In this document: positions 18,118 to 26,644 of the stretch, in pieces | Layout: each line of letters begins with the position of its first letter | Position numbering within the stretch: position 1 is the first letter of the stretch | Assembly: GCA_017480185.1 (NCBI GenBank) | Contig: JAFVBC010000001.1 | Span: 1-64,000, forward strand | Source of the DNA: Bacteroidales bacterium | GTDB lineage: Bacteria > Bacteroidota > Bacteroidia > Bacteroidales > P3 | DNA: 64,000 bases | Reading direction: 5' to 3' | Made by a program: the position numbers and the translations under genes | Notes under the pieces: model-generated | Databases searched by the model: none | What the model saw: only the letters and a program-made list of their open reading frames with translations | Told to the model about the DNA's origin: nothing

Positions 18118-19008
18118 ATGATTTCTGTCTGCATACCTATACACAACTACTATGTTTTTCCGTTGGCACAACGCATCCGTCGCCAATCGCAAAACCTTGG
18201 CGTAGAAGTGGAGATTGTCTGCATTGACGATTTCTCCTCATCGTACTACACTCGTCAAAATCAAGGCTTGTCTGATTTTACAAACTATGTGTGTTTGGCA
18301 CAAAACATCGGTCGTGCACGTATACGCAACCTCTTCTTGCGCTATGCCAAAGGTGATTGGTTGCTCTTTCTCGACAACGACATGGTGGTGCCAGACAATT
18401 TTATGAAGACCTATGTAAAGGCTCTTGAAAGTAACCCCTCGGTGGTGGTGGGAGGTATCAGTTTTGACCCAAGCTCCGACGACCGAGAGCATCATCTGCG
18501 GTTCTTGTATAGTAGCAAGGTGGAGAGTCGATCGCTTGAAACTCGCATGGCCGACCCCTACAGCAGTTTCATGACCGGTAATTTTATGATTAGACGTGAT
18601 GTGTTTGTACACTACCATTTCGACTCGTCAATATCGAAATACGGCCACGAAGACACGCTGCTGGGCTATCGGCTGCGACAAAATAAGGTTCCCATACTGC
18701 ACATAGACAACCCTGCCATCAACGGCCAGATAGAGACCAACGTTGAGTTTCTGCACAAGACTTCGGAGGCCGTTGAGAATTTGGCCATCATATACGACAC
18801 AATGTGGGAAGATCAGACTTTCTGTCGCTCGGTGCGTTTGCTCGACACCTATGGTCGATTGCGTCGCATGAAGATGATTGCTCCCATCTACCGACTGTTT
18901 CGTCTAACACGAAAGAACTTGGAAAAGAAACTTGTATCGGGTGTAAACATACACCTATGGCAGTTGAATTTCTATAAACTTGGATTGTTTATTCATCTAA
19001 CAAGATAG
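18118..19008 (+). CDS. family 2 glycosyltransferase
   Basis: 296 aa, cytoplasmic GT-A fold with ISVCIPIHNYY at the N terminus and the DxD motif in LFLDNDMVVPDNF. The segment MTGNFMIRRDVFVHYHFD and GHEDTLLGYRL, containing the ED pair, match polysaccharide-synthesis GT2 enzymes. No other capsule or LPS genes lie nearby, so the acceptor is unknown. It is 9 bp after the metallohydrolase gene. Confidence 0.9.
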   Translation: MISVCIPIHNYYVFPLAQRIRRQSQNLGVEVEIVCIDDFSSSYYTRQNQGLSDFTNYVCLAQNIGRARIRNLFLRYAKGDWLLFLDNDMVVPDNFMKTYVKALESNPSVVVGGISFDPSSDDREHHLRFLYSSKVESRSLETRMADPYSSFMTGNFMIRRDVFVHYHFDSSISKYGHEDTLLGYRLRQNKVPILHIDNPAINGQIETNVEFLHKTSEAVENLAIIYDTMWEDQTFCRSVRLLDTYGRLRRMKMIAPIYRLFRLTRKNLEKKLVSGVNIHLWQLNFYKLGLFIHLTR

Positions 19009-19058
19009 CACCAACGGTGCAACATGGGTTTACACCGATAAAATATTTGCACGCAACA

Positions 19059-19928
19059 ATGAAGATAAAACCATTGGCAATTGCTTTGATGTGGGTTGCA
19101 TCGCTGGCAACTGTAGGCTGTTTCGGAAGCCGATACATATCGGCCGATGCCGATTTAGAGGAGATATACGTGGGAAAGAGTTACTATGAGATAGCCGACG
19201 ACTTTGGTCGCCCCAATGCCACTGCTCCCGACGGTATGGGTGGCAGCAAGATGGCCTACAACTCGGTGTCGCTCAATGGCAGCAGGGCTGCTCATTTTTA
19301 CCGCTCGTATGCCATGCGCAATCGTAGCACAAAGGTGAAAGGGGCTCCCTATGGTGGCATTACGTTTATGCTGGATGCAAATAACAAATGCTATGCTGTG
19401 AACTCCGACTTTCAACGCGAGCGTGATAAAGCCGAAAAGAAAGCACGTCCGCAGAAAGCCGTGGATAAGCGTATGCCATCGCCAGTAAAGCCCAAAATAC
19501 CGCGCACAATTGATTATCCACTGGTGGAAAATTGTTCTCCGTTTGCCGAAGTGGTTAGCATAGAAAAAGTAGAGGTCGAAAAAGATAAGTTGGTGGTGCA
19601 TTTTCGCTATCGTGCTCGCACCCCACAACATCGCCCACTCAACGATGTTGGTGTGTATGTGATGCCAGAAGTGTATGCCGAAGATTGCGCCACACACAAG
19701 CGCTTTGCACTGCGTCAGACAAAGGGCATAACGCAATACCCAGAACGTACGCAGTTTGCTCACAATCAAGGAGGTTATGATGTGTTGGTTTATTCGCTCG
19801 TATTTGAGCCAACCGACACGAGTACTGAATACATAAACATTGTTGAACCTGGTCATTCTGGCTTCAATTTCTACGGTGTTGACATCCGCACACCGATGAC
19901 TACAAAAGATGAATTGAAGCAACTTTAA
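19059..19928 (+). CDS. lipoprotein with SmpA/OmlA-like N-terminal segment
   Basis: 289 aa from MKIKPLAIALMWVASLATV at 19059; the frame opens at 19017 but lacks a signal there. The lipobox ends at VGC. Residues about 30-115 (DLEEIYVGKSYYEIADDFGRP) follow the SmpA/OmlA pattern of recognising a short linear peptide, as in BamE. The rest is a Lys/Pro-rich linker and a beta-rich domain I do not recognise. It lies 10 bp before the S9 peptidase gene. It is probably outer-membrane associated. Confidence 0.75.
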   Translation: MKIKPLAIALMWVASLATVGCFGSRYISADADLEEIYVGKSYYEIADDFGRPNATAPDGMGGSKMAYNSVSLNGSRAAHFYRSYAMRNRSTKVKGAPYGGITFMLDANNKCYAVNSDFQRERDKAEKKARPQKAVDKRMPSPVKPKIPRTIDYPLVENCSPFAEVVSIEKVEVEKDKLVVHFRYRARTPQHRPLNDVGVYVMPEVYAEDCATHKRFALRQTKGITQYPERTQFAHNQGGYDVLVYSLVFEPTDTSTEYINIVEPGHSGFNFYGVDIRTPMTTKDELKQL

Positions 19929-19938
19929 TCTTAATGCT

Positions 19939-22035
19939 ATGAAGATACAAAAACTGATACTTGCTGCAGCTATAGTTGCACTGGCAGCATGCACCACCGA
20001 AAACGGCACACAGACCGTAATTGAAAAGCCTCAAGTGAAGGTTGAAGACGGTCGTTTTACCCCCGAGTTGATGTGGCAACTGGGGCAGTTGACTGAATAT
20101 GCCATTAGTCCAAGTGGCGAAAAAGTGGTTTATGGCGTGAAATATATAGATATGCAGCAAAATAAGGGTAACGTTGAGCTGTATGTTATGTCAACTACCG
20201 GTGGTGAGCCATCAAGACTGACAGTAACAGCTGCGAGCGAGTTCTCGCCAGTGTGGTTGGATGATAATACGATCCTGTTTTGTCGCGACAATAGCATCAT
20301 GATGATAGGTGCAGATGGTAAGGGCGAACAAGTGGTGGGCGAGTGGGAGCGTGGTTTTGAAGGCTTTAAGCTTTCGCCAGATAAGACGTTGATTGCATAT
20401 ATTTCCACCATACCCGTTGAACACCCCGAACACATTTCTTCTCTGTATCGTGGTTTGGATAAGACCACAGGGCGAATAAACGAAGACCTTATGTATAGAC
20501 ATTGGGATCAGTGGGTTGACGAGATACCACACATATATGTTGCCCCTTTCGATGGCAAGAAAATGGATGTATCAAGAGCTGTAGATATGCTCGAAGGTGA
20601 ACCTTACGAAGCACCGATGCGTCCATTTGGAGGTACGGAACAGTATTGTTTCAGTCCCGACAGTAAGAAGTTGGCCTATACATGTCGCAAGAAAACAGGC
20701 TACGAATACGCTCACTCTACGAATAGCGACATTTACGTTTACGATATAGAGTCGCGCACCGATATGAACATCAGCGAGGGGATAATGGGATATGACCAAA
20801 ACCCAGTGTTTAGCCCCGATGGTTCAATGATAGCGTGGGAAAGTATGGAACGCGATGGCTATGAAAGCGATAAAAGTCGCCTTATGCTTATGGATATTGC
20901 TACTGGCATAAGGACTGACCTAACAACTAATTTCGACTACAGCGTTGGAAACTTGTGTTGGAGCGAAGATGGCAGACAGATAGTTGCTATTGTGCCCTAC
21001 AGAGGCATGTATGAGGTATTTGCATTTGCAAAAGATGGTAGCACTATACGTCAACTATCGCATGGTTACCACGATGTTAATGGCATTATTCTGAAAGGCA
21101 ACGACATCTATGCCAAACAGGTTTCGATGCAATATCCGCCAGAAATTTATCATTATGCACTCAACGACGATAAATCGGCAGGTAAGAAGTTGACAACTAT
21201 CAACGACGAAGTGCTCGCACAGGTCCGTATGGGCAAAGTAGAGGAGTATTGGATAAAGACAGTTGACGGTAAGGAAATGCTAACATGGCTAATTTATCCA
21301 TACAATTTTGACAGTACCAAAACTTATCCAGCCTTGCTCTTCTGTGAGGGTGGGCCTCAGAGCATGGTGTCGCAATTCTGGAGCACACGCTGGAACTTTG
21401 CTGTCATGAGTGGAGCAGAATACTTTGTGATTGCGCCCAACCGACGCGGTTGCCCGGGCTTTGGTACTGACTGGTGCGAACAAATCAGTGGCGATTATGG
21501 TGGTTTGTGCATGAAGGATTATATGACAGCCACCGACTTTTTTAAGCAAAACTGTAAGTATATTGACCCCGAAAGGGTGGGTGCCTGTGGCGCTTCGTTT
21601 GGGGGCTACAGCATTTACTGGCTGGCAGGACACAATGAAGATCATCGGTTCAAAGCTTTTCTCGCACACAATGGTATGTTCAACTTCGAACAACAATATC
21701 TTGAGACGGAGGAAATGTGGTTTGACAACTGGGACATTGGAGGCCCATACTGGGATAAAAGTAATCCGCAAGTGGTAAAATCGTATGCACAATCGCCACA
21801 TTTGTTTGTCGACAAGTGGAATACCCCAATATGTGTAGTGCATAGTGAACAAGACTTTCGTATCGTGGCGTCCGAGGGTATGGCTGCATACAATGCGGCT
21901 CAAATGCAACATATTCCAAGTCGCTATCTTTACTTCCCAGATGAGTGCCACTGGGTTCTAAAACCACAGAATAGTCTGTTGTGGCATCGCAATTTCATTG
22001 ACTGGTTTGACAAATGGCTTAAGAACAACAAATAA
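19939..22035 (+). CDS. S9 family serine peptidase (dipeptidyl/acylaminoacyl peptidase-like), lipoprotein
   Basis: 698 aa. The signal peptide ends in a lipobox (VALAAC). An N-terminal beta-propeller of WD40-like PD40 repeats (for example FSPDSKKLAYTCR and FSPDGSMIAWES) precedes an alpha/beta-hydrolase domain with nucleophile Ser553 in GASFGGYS, acid Asp in HSEQDFRI and His in DECHWVL. It probably trims peptides in the periplasm or at the surface. argS follows after 22 bp. Confidence 0.93.
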   Translation: MKIQKLILAAAIVALAACTTENGTQTVIEKPQVKVEDGRFTPELMWQLGQLTEYAISPSGEKVVYGVKYIDMQQNKGNVELYVMSTTGGEPSRLTVTAASEFSPVWLDDNTILFCRDNSIMMIGADGKGEQVVGEWERGFEGFKLSPDKTLIAYISTIPVEHPEHISSLYRGLDKTTGRINEDLMYRHWDQWVDEIPHIYVAPFDGKKMDVSRAVDMLEGEPYEAPMRPFGGTEQYCFSPDSKKLAYTCRKKTGYEYAHSTNSDIYVYDIESRTDMNISEGIMGYDQNPVFSPDGSMIAWESMERDGYESDKSRLMLMDIATGIRTDLTTNFDYSVGNLCWSEDGRQIVAIVPYRGMYEVFAFAKDGSTIRQLSHGYHDVNGIILKGNDIYAKQVSMQYPPEIYHYALNDDKSAGKKLTTINDEVLAQVRMGKVEEYWIKTVDGKEMLTWLIYPYNFDSTKTYPALLFCEGGPQSMVSQFWSTRWNFAVMSGAEYFVIAPNRRGCPGFGTDWCEQISGDYGGLCMKDYMTATDFFKQNCKYIDPERVGACGASFGGYSIYWLAGHNEDHRFKAFLAHNGMFNFEQQYLETEEMWFDNWDIGGPYWDKSNPQVVKSYAQSPHLFVDKWNTPICVVHSEQDFRIVASEGMAAYNAAQMQHIPSRYLYFPDECHWVLKPQNSLLWHRNFIDWFDKWLKNNK

Positions 22036-22057
22036 CAAAAGGTAAAACTTGTTTACT

Positions 22058-23845
22058 ATGGATATTATCAACGAACTTCAACAAGCAATATCAACTGCAC
22101 TTAACCTAAACTACAGCATAGAGGTTGCCCCAACCGATGTGGTGTTGCAGGAAACTAAGCGCGAATTTAAGGGCGACTATACACTGGTGGTATTCCCATA
22201 CGTTAAACAAGCCCGAAAGAATCCTGAGACTTTGGCAAAAGAGATTGGTGAAAGCGTGTGCAAAAGTGTGCAGCATGTACAGGATTTCAATGTCATAAAA
22301 GGCTTTCTTAATTTTGAAATATCAGATGTCTACTGGGCTGAATTTATAAATGAAAGGGTAGGAGACATCCATTTCGGATTGAGTAGGGTTAACGAGGCAA
22401 GTGATCCTGTTGTGATTGAATATTCCTCTCCCAATACCAACAAGCCTCTACATCTTGGCCACATAAGAAACAACCTCTTGGGATGGTCGGTAAGTCAGTT
22501 GCTAACGGCAGCTGGGTTCAATGTAAAGAAGGTGAACCTGGTGAACGACAGAGGTATTCATATATGTAAGAGCATGTTGGCCTGGCAGTTATTTGGTAAC
22601 GGAGAAACTCCTGAAAGCACAGGCATAAAAGGCGACCATCTTGTTGGGAAATACTACGTTGAGTTCGACAAACACTACAAAGATCAGGTAAAACAGTTGA
22701 TGGATAGTGGGCACGACGAGGAATCTGCAAAACGCGAAGCTCCACTGATGGTTGAGGCTCAACAAATGTTGAAACGATGGGAAGAGGGAGACGAAGAGGT
22801 TCGTACATTGTGGAATAAAATGAATGGATGGGTGTATGCAGGTTTTGACGAGACCTATGCAGCGCTCGGAGTTGGATTTGATAAAGTCTACTATGAGTCG
22901 CAGACCTACCTTTTGGGTAAATCGTTGGTTGCACAAGGACTTGAAAAAGGTGTTTTTTACAGAAAAGACGACGGCTCGGTATGGTGCGATTTAACGGCCG
23001 ACGGTCTGGATCAGAAGCTTTTGTTGAGACGTGATGGCACATCGGTGTATATGACACAAGACCTTGGTACAGCACTTTTACGGCACAACGACTTTGGTGC
23101 TAACCAGTTGATCTATGTAGTTGGTAATGAACAAGACTACCATTTCAAAGTTCTTAAACTCATTTTGCAAAAATTGGGATATAACTGGGCTAACAAAGTT
23201 TACCATTTGAGCTATGGAATGGTTGAGTTGCCAAATGGAAAGATGAAGTCAAGAGAAGGCACCGTAGTTGATGCCGACGACTTGATTACCGAAATGGAAC
23301 AGACGGCAGAGAACATGTGCAGAGAACATGGCCGTAATGGAGAACTATCGGAAGAAGAGCAACAAAATCTGTACCATACTTTGGCTCTCGGAGCGTTGAA
23401 GTATTTCATACTTAAGGTAGACCCAGCAAAAAACATGCTCTTCAACCCTGCCGAAAGCATAGACTTTAACGGCAACACGGGTCCTTTCATCCAATACACC
23501 TATGCACGTATACGTAGTATAATTAGGAAATATGGTAAAGAGCCAGCAAAAGGTAATATCATTGACGGAGTATTGTTTGGAGAAAAGGAACGCAATGTTA
23601 TAAAAGCCTTATATGCTCTCCCATCCACAATTGCTTCTGCAGCAACAGCATTTAGTCCAGCCGTTATTGCAAACTATGCCTACGACCTGGCCAAATCATT
23701 CAACAGTTTTTATCAAGACACTCCCATCTTAAGAGAAGAAAACGAACAAGTTAGGGAGTTCCGAATTGCTCTTTGCGATGTGGTTGGTATAGCCATCAAG
23801 AACACGATGAACATTCTCGGCATTGAAGTGCCAGAACAGATGTAG
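22058..23845 (+). CDS. argS: arginyl-tRNA synthetase
   Basis: 595 aa from the ATG at 22058; a TTG nine bases upstream is in frame but less likely. It charges tRNA-Arg with arginine. Class I signatures are HLGH in NTNKPLHLGHIRNN and the KMSK equivalent GKMKSREGT, with an N-terminal additional domain and a C-terminal DALR anticodon-binding domain. Length is typical. It is followed by the thioesterase gene after 23 bp. Confidence 0.97.
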   Translation: MDIINELQQAISTALNLNYSIEVAPTDVVLQETKREFKGDYTLVVFPYVKQARKNPETLAKEIGESVCKSVQHVQDFNVIKGFLNFEISDVYWAEFINERVGDIHFGLSRVNEASDPVVIEYSSPNTNKPLHLGHIRNNLLGWSVSQLLTAAGFNVKKVNLVNDRGIHICKSMLAWQLFGNGETPESTGIKGDHLVGKYYVEFDKHYKDQVKQLMDSGHDEESAKREAPLMVEAQQMLKRWEEGDEEVRTLWNKMNGWVYAGFDETYAALGVGFDKVYYESQTYLLGKSLVAQGLEKGVFYRKDDGSVWCDLTADGLDQKLLLRRDGTSVYMTQDLGTALLRHNDFGANQLIYVVGNEQDYHFKVLKLILQKLGYNWANKVYHLSYGMVELPNGKMKSREGTVVDADDLITEMEQTAENMCREHGRNGELSEEEQQNLYHTLALGALKYFILKVDPAKNMLFNPAESIDFNGNTGPFIQYTYARIRSIIRKYGKEPAKGNIIDGVLFGEKERNVIKALYALPSTIASAATAFSPAVIANYAYDLAKSFNSFYQDTPILREENEQVREFRIALCDVVGIAIKNTMNILGIEVPEQM

Positions 23846-23868
23846 AATCTTTCATTACGCGCGACCCT

Positions 23869-24591
23869 ATGGTTTACACAATGCAGATACAATGTCCATC
23901 TTACTTGTGCGATAGTAACGATCTTCTACACACATGGGCAGCCGTCAGACTGTGTCAAGAAGTAACGGAGTATCATGGAAATGTAACAGGAATTGGTTTT
24001 GAAGAACTCAAAGCCAAGAATATGGCTTGGGTGATAAGTCGGGCTTACTACGAAGTGTGGCGTCGGCCTCACGCTTTTGAAGAACTGATACTCAGCACAT
24101 GGTCGCGTGGTAGCAACGGAGTGTTTGGTTTCAGAGATTATTTGATGAAAACCACGAAAGGGGAGACCCTACTTGCCGGAACATCGTATTGGCCACTAAT
24201 AGACTTTACCACCCGCCATGCGGTAAGGCTTAACAATATCGTAGACAACTATGAAAATCACCCCGAGACTGCATGTAATGTAACCAAAATCAAGCGTCTG
24301 AAACCACCCACCGACGCAAAAGCGGTGATGATTGATACAAAGCATGTAGCCAATTCAATGCTCGACCATACCCAACATGTAAATAATTCTGAATATATCC
24401 GTTGGGCATTCGATAAATGTGATATACAGCAAGCTGGTAAACCCTATAGCCTTGAGGTAAACTTCAACTTGGAATCCCGCATCGGCGAACAGTTATCACT
24501 TTGTGATTATTCATACAATAACAGCCATTTGTTTTGCATAAACAATCCACGTGGCGTTAGCGCACTCATGCAAATTTCTGACATAAACTAA
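23869..24591 (+). CDS. acyl-ACP thioesterase
   Basis: 240 aa with two hotdog halves: residues about 5-130 and 145-235. The second half carries DHTQHVNNSEYIRW, the usual Asn/His/Tyr motif. It hydrolyses acyl-ACP and releases free fatty acids in the cytoplasm. GGG-free Bacteroidota homologues of this length are common. A start at 23881 (MQIQ) is also possible. It is the last host gene before the prophage. Confidence 0.9.
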   Translation: MVYTMQIQCPSYLCDSNDLLHTWAAVRLCQEVTEYHGNVTGIGFEELKAKNMAWVISRAYYEVWRRPHAFEELILSTWSRGSNGVFGFRDYLMKTTKGETLLAGTSYWPLIDFTTRHAVRLNNIVDNYENHPETACNVTKIKRLKPPTDAKAVMIDTKHVANSMLDHTQHVNNSEYIRWAFDKCDIQQAGKPYSLEVNFNLESRIGEQLSLCDYSYNNSHLFCINNPRGVSALMQISDIN

Positions 24592-24931
24592 TATCAGTTT
24601 TTGCACACAAAAAAACTGTCCGAACAAACTCCAATGGAGAAAAAAAAATTTACCAATAAATAGGTTTGATGATGTGCGATATAAATGCAGCATTAGCATT
24701 CATCACACTTGAACTAACAAAGCGTGCACGCAAAAAATAGCAAGAATACGCGCACGAAATAATTATCAAACTAAAAAATAGTTCGAGACTTTCTACCGCC
24801 AGTAACACAGATGTGCTGTTACTAAAATACACTCTTCGAACAATCGCAACATGACAGATAAAAACATGTCTGTTGCTACCGAATTATATTTACCGCCAAA
24901 TTTGAAGGAGGAGTGAGGTTCACAATACTCT
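24592..24931. other. host flank of the prophage, non-coding, with small inverted repeats
   Basis: AT-rich and without a credible gene. AGTAACA/TGTTACT (24801-24823) forms a hairpin. Positions 24828-24853 match, in inverted orientation at 24 of 26 bases, the phage sequence 30721-30746, and weaker similarity seems to continue on both sides. Confidence 0.6.
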
Positions 24932-24959
24932 ACTTAACATAACCCCGATATTGTTTGTG
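24932..24959. other. attL: attL, dif-like XerCD site
   Basis: Arms ACTTAACATAA (24932-24942) and TATTGTTTGTG (24949-24959) flank the centre CCCCGA. On the minus strand the host-side arm reads TTATGTTAAGT, 10 of 11 identical to the E. coli XerD arm TTATGTTAAAT. It shares CCCCGATATTGT with attR. The 11-6-11 layout is that of dif. Confidence 0.85.
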
Positions 24960-25072
24960 AGAAGCCTGTTCTCATCGTAAACCCACTTGTAAACCAACTT
25001 GTTGCAAGAAACCTTAACTATACCATTTTAGGTCATAAATTCACACTTCGCAACTCCGCAAATTCATTCTAT

Positions 25073-26266
25073 TTGCTTTCCAAAAAGGAAATCTATCGTT
25101 GTAAAGACCTGGTTACTCCCGAAAATCTCGATAAGAGTTTTATAACTGATGTCAGTACTGGCGAACTCTATCCCCTATACATGTATGTCCCTTGCGGTCA
25201 TTGTGATTGTTGCCATTCGACAAAAGTTAATTCCTTTGTAGAACGTTGTAAACTCGAAAGTTATTCTTATGATTCCTTACCTATTTTCGTAACTTTTACT
25301 TATGCTCCCGAACATCTTCCCGATGACGGTGTAAGAGTTAGAGACGTACAATTATTTTTGAAACGTTATCGTTCCGCACTCTCTCGTTCAGGCTATAATG
25401 AGCACTTTCGCTATTATATATGTGCCGAATACGGTACAAAGACCCATCGCCCACACTACCACGGCATTTTTTGGAATTTAAAGCCTACAAATACCCATTC
25501 TTACTTAGCCTTAATGTCAATGATGCACGATTGTTGGCAACATGGCTTCATTTGGCACCGCTGTGTTGATATGAAAAACGATAAATGCTTCTTTTACACG
25601 AGTAAGTACATGGCCAAGCCTCAAGTGCCAGTCGATGGCAAGAACCGTACATTTAGTTGCTCTTCGCGCCGTAACGGTGGTATTGGTGCTACCTGGATAG
25701 ATAAGCACGCTGATATATTGCGCCGTACCCTCAATACCTCTTACAAGGTCAAAAACCCGTTCAACGGTAAAATCACTGATTTCCAATTTAATAGGTATGC
25801 CCTTAATCGCATCTTCCCGTCATTCAGTCGCTCTTGCCCGTATAAATTCCGCCGTTCTGTTAATCGCTTTGCCTTGATATACAACATGTTAGACGCTGTA
25901 GACGCTGCCGATGCTAACTTAAAAAGCAGATTTACCGCTGTTTATGAACAATTTAAGGATAAATTACCAATATACCGCTTTGTTACTACCTATCGTGGAT
26001 GGCAAAAGGTAGGTGATAAAATTGACCCCAACGCCGTAAAGGAATGCCCACTTCTTAACCATATGTATAACGATGAATTAGATAAGTCCTATGAAGTTAT
26101 CAAAGACCATTGGGACTTCGACTTTGCCAAAGCCGAGAGAGCCCACATGCTACGACAAAAGTTCGTTGACAAACTCACTGCGTTGTTTGCCCCGATAGAC
26201 CTTAAACACAAGGCCTACTTATTTAGACAGATGTTAAATCGTTCAATTTCATTAGAAGTTACATGA
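25073..26266 (+). CDS. microvirus replication initiator Rep (VP4), 5' end displaced by integration
   Basis: HUH-type rolling-circle replication protein: it nicks the viral origin and stays linked through tyrosine. The zinc-like PCGHCDCC lies near residues 40-47, the HUH motif RPHYHGIFW is near 126-134, and the tyrosine motif YTSKYMAK follows. No good start exists here: 25073 is a weak TTG, and the open frame runs upstream without a stop to 24938, across the att core, where a TAA at 24935 in host DNA blocks it. The native start is the ATG at 30870 at the other prophage end; joined, the protein is 447 aa and gains CEKPVLIVNP, the N-terminal CxxPxxIxNP motif. In the lysogen it is therefore 5'-truncated. 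Confidence 0.9.
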   Translation: MLSKKEIYRCKDLVTPENLDKSFITDVSTGELYPLYMYVPCGHCDCCHSTKVNSFVERCKLESYSYDSLPIFVTFTYAPEHLPDDGVRVRDVQLFLKRYRSALSRSGYNEHFRYYICAEYGTKTHRPHYHGIFWNLKPTNTHSYLALMSMMHDCWQHGFIWHRCVDMKNDKCFFYTSKYMAKPQVPVDGKNRTFSCSSRRNGGIGATWIDKHADILRRTLNTSYKVKNPFNGKITDFQFNRYALNRIFPSFSRSCPYKFRRSVNRFALIYNMLDAVDAADANLKSRFTAVYEQFKDKLPIYRFVTTYRGWQKVGDKIDPNAVKECPLLNHMYNDELDKSYEVIKDHWDFDFAKAERAHMLRQKFVDKLTALFAPIDLKHKAYLFRQMLNRSISLEVT

Positions 26267-26511
26267 CACGTAGAAAATGCGATGAATGTAGGTTTTCGCG
26301 CCCTGTCACTTTTGATTGCCCTTTTGGCCCATCTCGAATTGCTATGATACATCATTATTTTACTATGTTTGATACTCCGCCCAGTCCTGACTGGTACTCA
26401 ACTGGTTTAGGTTATCACTGTGATGTAAAATTTCCTCAATCATTTATCTGTTGGCTTGTTGAGCATTCACAATTGACAATCAATTTCAAATTTAATGAAA
26501 CATCCAATTAA
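26263..26511 (+). CDS. small Cys-containing microvirus protein, unknown
   Basis: 82 aa starting at the ATGA overlap with the rep stop, so translationally coupled. It has an N-terminal CDEC pair and a third Cys in FDCPFGPSR, suggesting a small metal- or DNA-binding fold, plus aromatic-rich segments. By position it corresponds to a rep-coupled accessory gene; VP5-like DNA binding is only a guess. Confidence 0.65.
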   Translation: MTRRKCDECRFSRPVTFDCPFGPSRIAMIHHYFTMFDTPPSPDWYSTGLGYHCDVKFPQSFICWLVEHSQLTINFKFNETSN

Positions 26512-26531
26512 CCAATTAAAAAATAATCTTT

Positions 26532-26642
26532 ATGAACAAAAAAGTTTGGAAAAAAGTAATCGACATTCTAATCGTCGTTCTGAGTGCTATAAGTGGCGCT
26601 CTGCTCGAAAACACAACAAGTCTAATCGGTAACCTCATGTAA
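26532..26642 (+). CDS. smalltalk-like micro-protein (36 aa)
   Basis: ATG at 26532, stop at 26640-26642, two bases before the capsid gene start. The sequence opens MNKKVWKKVIDILIVVLSAI: a basic Trp-containing start followed by a single hydrophobic helix. This resembles the 'smalltalk protein' family annotated in Bacteroidota, which I recall beside HU-like and amidase genes; the usual terminal Cys is missing. Too short for common ORF callers. It is probably a membrane peptide; a lysis or assembly role is possible but untested. Confidence 0.6.
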   Translation: MNKKVWKKVIDILIVVLSAISGALLENTTSLIGNLM

Positions 26643-26644
26643 TT

